From Chrysopilus asiliformis (Eukaryota > Arthropoda > Insecta > Diptera > Rhagionidae): DNA of 64,000 bases. Under the pieces are notes generated by a model that worked only from the letters and a program-made list of their open reading frames with translations, made no database searches and had not been told where the DNA came from. The DNA lies in NCBI GenBank assembly GCA_964034945.1, contig OZ035960.1, positions 87,280,348 to 87,344,347 of the forward strand, in the 5' to 3' direction. Of this stretch, positions 49,901 through 58,900 are shown one piece after another (positions within the stretch are counted from its first letter, which is position 1; each line of letters begins with the position of its first letter). Both the position numbers and the translations under genes were made by a program.

Positions 49901-52900
49901 ATAAGATGCTCCGTTTTTGAGATATTCGCAAAAAACGTTTTCGTTCGTATGGGGGGGTACCCCCCCTAATGGTCCATTTTTGCCCATTAACGAACTTAGC
50001 CTCGCATTTTACGAAAAACGGATCCACGCAAAATTTCAAGTCTCTAGCTCAATCCGTGCGCCCGCAATCCGCGCCACAGACAGACGGACAGACAGACAGA
50101 CGGACGGACATGCAGAAATTAATTATTTTTATCATTCTAAACACACTGGTGTAATTCATTTTTATGTGTGATGACGGGATCTTGGCGTTACAAACGGTAA
50201 GGCAAAGTTAATATACCCTTTGGTTTCACCATACTGGTATAATCAGACAACTGATGGGCAACTACGAAAAAATTCGTGGGTAAATCAGTTTTTTTTTTTA
50301 AAAACGGATGGCCAACTGATTGGTGTGAACGTTCGCGTCAGTCGCGTCAATCGTACCGCATTAGAACAGAACCAAATTTAATTTTTTGATGTTAATGCAA
50401 TAACGATGCATAAACACGCTCTATCCCGATTATGCACCCGCATTTTTTTAAATCTGCCATCAAAATGAATGGATACTTTTCACAAAAAACTGTCACTTGC
50501 AACTGATAGATGTGAACGCATAACTAAATGTAAAAAACTTATGGAAAACTGACAAGTGCCGTAACAGTCGCGACTGATTGAAAACTGATAGATGTGTGCC
50601 CTACTTTAGTGAGAACAAATCCACTCTCATCAACTAGTGCAAACATTCAGCTCGGCAACGTGTGTCACTTTATACTAGTCTGCTAAGTGCCGAATACGTG
50701 TACATGACGGACCTACTGGATTTTCATCTACTTGCCGGCCAGCAGACAGTAATGGAAACTTCATTAGTTTTTGAGAAATCTTGTACACAGGCTGTCAGAT
50801 AGAAAGACATTTTTGGATATAACTCCAATCGATTCGAAATTGCTCGCAAAATATTTTTTAGGCTAAATTTAGAGGCCGAAATTTTTCATAAATACGATAC
50901 TTTATTATACTTCATATAGTTAAGAAAGTAAAAACTACAGGGTGGGCCAGAATAGACGCGGGGGTTTGAATTCTTTATAATTTTTTTATTTTAGCGAAAC
51001 CTATAATTTTTTTTTCAAATACATGTAGTTGATTGATGGGGAATATTTTTGGTCTAAACATGGAAAATTATATCCCGCAAGTGGTGGCCATTTTCTGCTT
51101 CGCAAATCCGTGCTCTTTCCAAGACATTTTCCATAACCTTTCGTGTTATGGCCTCGATTTAACTGCGAATGTTGGTTTTGAATTGGCTGATGGTTGTTGG
51201 CTTGTTGACGTACACCTTTTCTTTCAAATATCCCCAAAGGAAACAATCTGGAGTCGTTAGATCAGGTGAACGCGGAGGCCAATTGAAATCGCAACTTTTC
51301 GAAATAATGCGTCCGCCAAACATGTCCCGTAAAAGAGCTATTGAGCCCACCGCCCACCGGTTCGTTGTTCTATTGTGTACAGGTCCATTTGAAATTGCCC
51401 AAGTCTTCTTAACAAAATGCTGAAACAAAATTAAAAAAATAAAAATAAAAAAAAAGTTATAAAGACTTCAAACCCCTGCGTCTATTCTGGCCCACCCTGT
51501 ATAACTAAAAGTATTTTTACAAATTTCGTGAAGTAAGTTTGATTGTAAAATCTACAAATACCAATATTTTATCTAAAAACTCAAGGGCTTCACACCGCGG
51601 TTAATTTTTTCTCAATAATAACAAAGTGAAAAATTTAATTAAATATAAAATTTGTTGATAAAAAGTAATTTTTTTTAATAATAAAATACCATTAGTGGTT
51701 TCTTCGGTACTTATAAATGTAGTAAATTATTTACGTAACTATTCTTATTAATCTGCGTCTTATAGAAAAACTGTTTTATGGAGAAACATATCGATAGTCA
51801 CAAATATCGAAAATATCGATCTTTTTGTTCCGATTTTTTTTGCCATCGATATATGCTGTAAAAAATTATCAATAGTCGATGTTTTCCCTTTCGATACCCA
51901 TCCTTAATTTATGGTCTCTTTGCAGTGGTGTTTGCATCCATTTTTTAAGCAAAAAGTAACCTACTGTCATAATAGTATTACTAAAATATATACTTTTAAC
52001 AATCCAGTGGGGTCGCAAAGCAAAGCAAAGGTTGGAAATTATCTTGTATACTTTTTGGGGTCGAAATTTGCCCTCCATAGTTAAAACACACTTTTTAGTA
52101 ATATAGATTTTCTAAATTCCCACAAAAACCCTTTAAAAGACATTATAATAATATTTTGTATATAACATTACCGAAAACAGGAAGATGGGTACGTGGACGA
52201 CGAAGAGGGCCTACAACGAAAACATAAAGTGGACACAACACTGCAGGTGCACTTCTTCGGTAAGAAGGGCAATCAAGATCTTCACTACGAGGGTTTCTAC
52301 AAATTCATGGACAATTTACAAACCGAAGTGCTGGAGCTAGAATTCAACGAATTTTCCAAAGGAAATTTAGCAATCACTGAAGTGGATTTTGCTAAAATTT
52401 TACTGCGCTACACATATTTAGATACGGATGAATATGACATGTACTTAGATAGATTATTAGATCGCGTTAAAGACGAACGTGGAATTACTTTCGCCGAATT
52501 TAGAGATTTTTGCCGATTTTTAAACAATTTAGAAGATTTTGCTATTGCCATGAGAATGTATACGTTAGCTGATCGAGCAATATCAAAAGGTATTCCAAAA
52601 ATATATCAGTTTTTTCAACTTTAAATTTCGGTTTATTATGTTCATAAACCGAGATTTCGGAAAAGTTATTTATAGGTCAAAATAATGCCATAAAACAAGT
52701 TGTTCACAAACAGAGGTGTTTATAAACCTCTTGTATTCACACTAAAAAAATTCTTGAGAGTCTCTAAAGCTGCTCATACACACTCGAGTTTGCCGAAAAC
52801 ATTTGCCTGCGAAATATTGTGGTAGTATTTTTAACCATATTTTGATTCTAAATCGAACTTTGTTTTTGCCAGATTCACTCTAATTCTGGAGATACGAAAA

Positions 52901-55900
52901 AGAAAATCTTTTAACACTCTAACTGCTACGACAGTTTCAAGCTTTTTTCGAATATTTAGTTGCCAGTCAAAAAGGATGCACTAAGAGAAAAAAAATTGAA
53001 ACAAAATTATACCTAAATGTTATTTTATTAACATAAAATGTGTGCAACTACAAAAAATCGTTGCGGTTGCAGCGAACACTTTAATAATTTTCATTGTTTC
53101 ACTGTACACAACAGTTAGGTGTCAGATCTTTTTGACTGACGTGGCAGTTAGAGTGTTAAGCAACTTTTCTCCAGAAGTAGAGTGAATCTGGCGAAAGCAA
53201 AGTCCGACTCAGAATCAGCGACGTCAAAATAGCCTAAAATCTAATATCTTTGATATTGACACAAATTATGTCGTTTTTGTTGGGAAATTTTTTTTAATGA
53301 ACAAAACTTTTTATTTTTTTTAAGTTTTATAAATTTTGTTTTATGGAAACTGAACTCTGAATGACTTTGTGATAAATATACTTATTACAGTGCAATTTTT
53401 TTTTTAGTTTTCAGTTTCAATGCAACGAAATAATAACGTTATAACATGACAAAATGAAATTTACTATCGTTACAAAACGAAATAACATAACGAAATTAAA
53501 TTTGCATTTCGTTACATAACGAAATGTGTAACGTTACGATTTTTTTTTTCGTTTGGCATCCCTAGTAAAAAGTATAATTTTACTGCAAAAACCCCAATTT
53601 GATTTGCATTTTTTTTAAATTTTGCAAATCAAATTGGACTTTTTGCAGATGAACCTTTGTTGGTATTGAATTGTCAGTAAATTATGCCGGTTAAAATTCC
53701 GAGACATCGATACTACCAGTAAATAATAAAACATCGATACTATCAGTAAATATCGATGGTTTGAAGTCGATGTTTTGTCATCATCGATGGCCTATCTCAA
53801 AGTATCGGTCGATGTCGACTATCGATGGTTTGCTTTCGATGCTCCACCCTAATATGAATTTTATTTTAACCTGGATAAAACTTGCTTCGCGTTAACCATA
53901 TACACTTTGAAACGACTGCACTTGGCACTGGTTTACTGGAGCGTGTATCGCCGACTTAAACCTATTTGTATAATAAATTGCCGTTTTATAAAAATGAATA
54001 CTTTTTCCATTTTAGATGAATTCTCGCGGGCAGTAAAAATTTGCACTGGTTATACATTGACACAACATTTAATTGACACCGTTTTCGCGATATTTGACGA
54101 AGATGGAGATGGCCTTTTATCTTATAAGGAATTCATTGCAATTATGAAGGATCGTTTGCATCGTGGATTCAAAGTAAGTGCATATGGCATTGAGTACAAT
54201 GAAGAGCTATTGGATGATAATGATCCAAACTTCCCCGTTATGTCGATGCTTAAATCACGTGCTTGTCGTAGAGTTAGACGATATTTATATAGCCTAAATA
54301 CTTAAGTTTTTAAATCTCTCTAGACGAATTTTTAATTTAAATTTTTTAAAAATTAATTTAATATTTGATCTGTGTTATATTTTTATTTTTATTCAATAAC
54401 TCAATCGGCTTATTTATAAAAAAAAATGTCATAAAAGTTTATTGTTTTCAATACATTACCATTTTGCTCGAAATTTTGATTTTTATTTTTAAATAATTGC
54501 GTTTGATCATGCAAAGAATGTTTGTCTAATATTTTTGCAAGAAATATTTACTCTAAATCTTTTTGTTTTTTAAATCTAGAAGTATTTTGTTTTTCTAAAT
54601 CTAGTGATATTTAATTTATTACCATTTCTAGTATTTTCTTAGACAAACATTCTGTTTCGTGTATTTAAAATAGACTAATGCTACATTTACACGAATGACA
54701 AATTTGTCATTTTTTTCTTGTCATTATGTTAATTCCCGTGTACATGGCATAATTTTTGTAATTTTTTCTGTCAGAAAATGTCAATCTCTCATAAAAGAAT
54801 GAACTTGTCCATTCTTTTATGCCAGATTGTCATTCGTGCAAACGCAATATTAGTTATGACAACTTTAGTATTCAACTTTTGTCATAACTAATATTGCGTT
54901 TGTACGAATGACAATCTGGCATAAAAGAATGGACAAGTTCATTCTTTTATGAGAAATTGACATTTTCTGACAGAAAAATTACAAAAATTATGCCATTTAC
55001 ACGGGAATTAACATAATGACAAGAAAAAAATGACAAATTTGTCATTCGTGTAAATGTAGCATAAGAAACTCTAAACCTTGTACAGAACATCTTGTTGTTA
55101 ATATCTGTGTGCCATTGTCCTTTTTAAAGCAGGATTTTTAATTTAATAAAAATAACACCAATATGAAACTCATTATATAAATACTTAGGAAAGGATTCAT
55201 ATATCGACTTCAAAAGGTAAGCCATTAAGAAATTAATGTTGTATTGTATTACTAGAATTTGGACCCGGCTTCGCCCGGCTAAAAGCGTGAACAGAAAAAA
55301 AACTCAGGAAAACTAAATTCGGTTGGTTCAAAATTAGGTAGCCTGTATGCTGTTCGTTAGTTTTTTCTCTTCGGAAAATGATTAACAAACTAACAAAAAT
55401 TGTATTCGGTACTTGTATTCGGTATTACTTTACCCCCCTCCGCTTACTCCCCCACCTCTGGGGCTACTTTTTTATGGGTCTATGTTGGGGCTTGACCCCC
55501 GACGAACATCTATGCCAAATTTTAGGCCAATCGGTTCAGTAGTTTCCCCGTGAAAAAGTAACATAGCGCAAAAACTAAGTTTCGAAATCACTTTACCCCC
55601 TCCTCTTACTCCCCCACCACTCGCGCTACTTTTCGGTATGCCTATGTTGGAACCAGAACTACCACAGACACTCATGCCAAATTTCAAGTCAATCGGTTCA
55701 GCCGTTTTTGTGTGAAAGAGGAACAGACAGACAGACAGACAGACACCAACTCATTTTTATATATTAGTATGATTTTTAACCCCCATAGAAAAAAACATGT
55801 ACCGAACGGGTTAACAAACTAACAAAAAATTCCAGCACTTGCATTCGGTATTACTTTACCCCCCTCCGCTTACTCTCCCACCTATCGGGCTACTTTTTAA

Positions 55901-58900
55901 TGGGTCTATGTTGGGGCTGGATCCCCGACGAACATCTATGCCAAATTTCAGGCCAATCGGTTCAGTAGTTTCCCCGCGAAAGAGTAGCATAGCGCAAAAA
56001 CTAAGTTTCGAAATCACTTTACCCCCTCCCCTTACTTCTTTCACCTCTCGGGCTACTTTTTAATGGGTCTGTGTTGGGGCTGGATCCCCGACGAACATCT
56101 ATGCCAAATTTCAGGCCAATCGGTTCAGTAGTTTCCCGGCGAAAGAGTAACATAGCGCAAAAAGTAAGTTTCGAAATCACTTTACCCCCTCCCCTTACTT
56201 CCCCCATCACTCGGGCTACTTTTTAATGGATCTATGTTGGCGCCGGACCCCCGACGAACATCTATGCCAAATTTCAGGCCAATCGGTTCAGTAGTTTCCC
56301 CGCGAAAGAGTAGCATAGCGCAAAAACTAAGTTTCGAAATCACTTTACCCCCTCCCCTTACTTCTTTCACCTCTCGGGCTACTTTTTAATGGGTCTGTGT
56401 TGGCGCCGGACCCCCGACGAACATCTATGCCAAATTTCAGGCCAATCGGTTCAGTAGTTTCCCCGCGAAAGAGTAACATAGCGCAAAAAGTAAGTTTCGA
56501 GATCACTTTACCCCCTCCCCTTACTCCCCCACCTCTCGGGATACTTTTTAATGAGTCTGTGTTGGGGCTGGATCCCCGACGAACATCTATGCCAAATTTC
56601 AGGCCAATCGGTTCAGTAGTTTCCCCGCGAAAGAGTAACATAGGGCAAAAACCTAGTTTCGAAATCACTTTTACCCCCTTCTCTTACTCCCCCCACTTCT
56701 CGGGCTAATTTTTAATGGGTCTGTGTTGGCGCTGGACCCCCGACGAACATCTATGCAAAAGTTCAGGCCAATCGGTTCAGTAGTTTCCCCGCGAAAGAGT
56801 AACGTAGCGCAAAAACTAAGTTTCGAAATCACTTTACCCCCTCCCCTTACTTTCCCCACCTCTCAGGCTACTTTTTAATGGGTCTGAATTGGGGCTGGAC
56901 CCCCAACGAACATCTATGCCAAATTTCAGGCCAATCGGTTCAGTAGTTTCCCCGCGAAAGAGTAACATAGAGGAAGAGCTAAGTTTTGAGATCACTTTAC
57001 CCCCTCCCCTTACTTCCTTCACCTCTCGGGCTACTTTTTAATGGGTCTGTGTTGGCGCCGGACCCCCGACGAACATCTATGCCAAATTTCAGGCCAATCG
57101 GTTCAGTAGTTTCCCCGCGAAAGAGTAACATAGCGCAAAAAGTAAGTTTCGAAATCACTTTACCCCCTCCCCTTACTTCCCCCACCTCTCGGGCTACTTT
57201 TTAATGGATCTATGTTGGGGCTGGACCCCCGACGAACATCTGTGCCAAATTTCAGGCCAATCGGTTCAGTAGTTTCCCCGCGAAAGAGTAGCATAGCGCA
57301 AAAACTAAGTTTCGAAATCACTTTACCCCCTCCCCTTACTTCTTTCACCTCTCGGGCTATTTTTTAATGGGTCTGTGTTGGCGCCGGACCCCCAACGAAC
57401 ATCTATGCCAAATTTCAGGCCAATCGGTTCAGTAGTTTCCCCGCGAAAGAGTAACATAGCGCAAAAAGTAAGTTTCGAGATCACTTTACCCCCTCCCCTT
57501 ACTCCCCCACCTCTCGGGATACTTTTTAATGAGTCTGTGTTGGGGCTGGATCCCCGACGAACATCTATGCCAAATTTCAGGCCAATCGGTTCAGTAGTTT
57601 CCCCGCGAAAGAGTAACATAGGGCAAAAACCTAGTTTCGAAATCACTTTTACCCCCTTCCCTTACTCCCCCCACTTCTCGGGCTAATTTTTAATGGGTCT
57701 GTGTTGGCGCTGGACCCCCGACGAACATCTATGCAAAAGTTCAGGCCAATCGGTTCAGTAGTTTCCCCGCGAAAGAGTAACGTAGCGCAAAAACTAAGTT
57801 TCGAAATCACTTTACCCCCTCCCCTTACTCTCCCCACCTCTCGGGCTACTTTTTAATGGGTCTGAATTGAAGCTGGACCCCCAACGAACATCTATGCCAA
57901 ATTTCAGGCCAATCGGTTCAGTAGTTTCCCCGCGAAAGAGTAACATAGAGGAAGAGCTAAGTTTCGAAATCACTTTACCCCCTCCCCTTACTCCCCCCAC
58001 CCCTCGAGCTACTTTTCCGTATGCCTATGTTGGAACCAGAACTACCACAGACACTCATGCCAAATTTCAAGTCAATCGGTTCAGCCGTTTTTGCGTGAAA
58101 GAGGAACAGACAGTTAGACAGACAGACAGACACCAACTCATTTTTATATATTAGTATGATATACGGCCACATCTGCGTATATCGTGACGAAACTTCGTTA
58201 TATATGAGACGATAAATGCTATTGTGACATTTATCCGCTGACTAGCTATCGCACGTCACAGCTTGATACGTAGATATGGCCGTAGCAAAATAAAAATATC
58301 TGACGTGACACATGACTTTATTATACAAAATCTACGTTTCTGCACAATTTACACTATAAATCACGTGCTTGTCGTAGAGTTAGACGATATTTATATAGCC
58401 TAAATGCAATTCGCAACAAATTTTTCTTATCTTTTAATGAAAATATCTCAATAACGGTAAAAGATAGCGGATAACAGTAACACAGGGACCACATTGACTT
58501 TTATTTCTGGTGTACCAGCAAAACTGTTTGCTAAAAAGCCAGTGTGGATCAATCTGGTTTACCAGTTTTTCTGATAAAACAGTGCTGGTATACCATTTTC
58601 GTAGACAGCGCTGATATACCAGATATGGGAGCTTATCATTATTATACGAGAAAAGGAATTTTGAATGGAATACACTATCTAGATATTACAAGAGAATAGA
58701 TTTGAGAGAACACAGGGTAGATTCGTTCTTTTCTAGACGTTTTAAAGCCAATATTTTGGCAACCATAATTTGTTGATTCCTGCTCACTGACATTTCGCCT
58801 ACTGAACTGTTTAACGAGAATTTGCCCACCAAACAAATTTGACAGATTACGACTAAAAGGCTTACCAGCTGGTATACCAGAAATAAAAGTCAATGTAGTC

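Noticed and set aside
55472..58172. Many 60-100 codon frames in the tandem array, some overlapping on both strands
   Set aside because: They repeat every 163 bp and follow the repeat unit. 163 is not a multiple of three, so no long protein is encoded.
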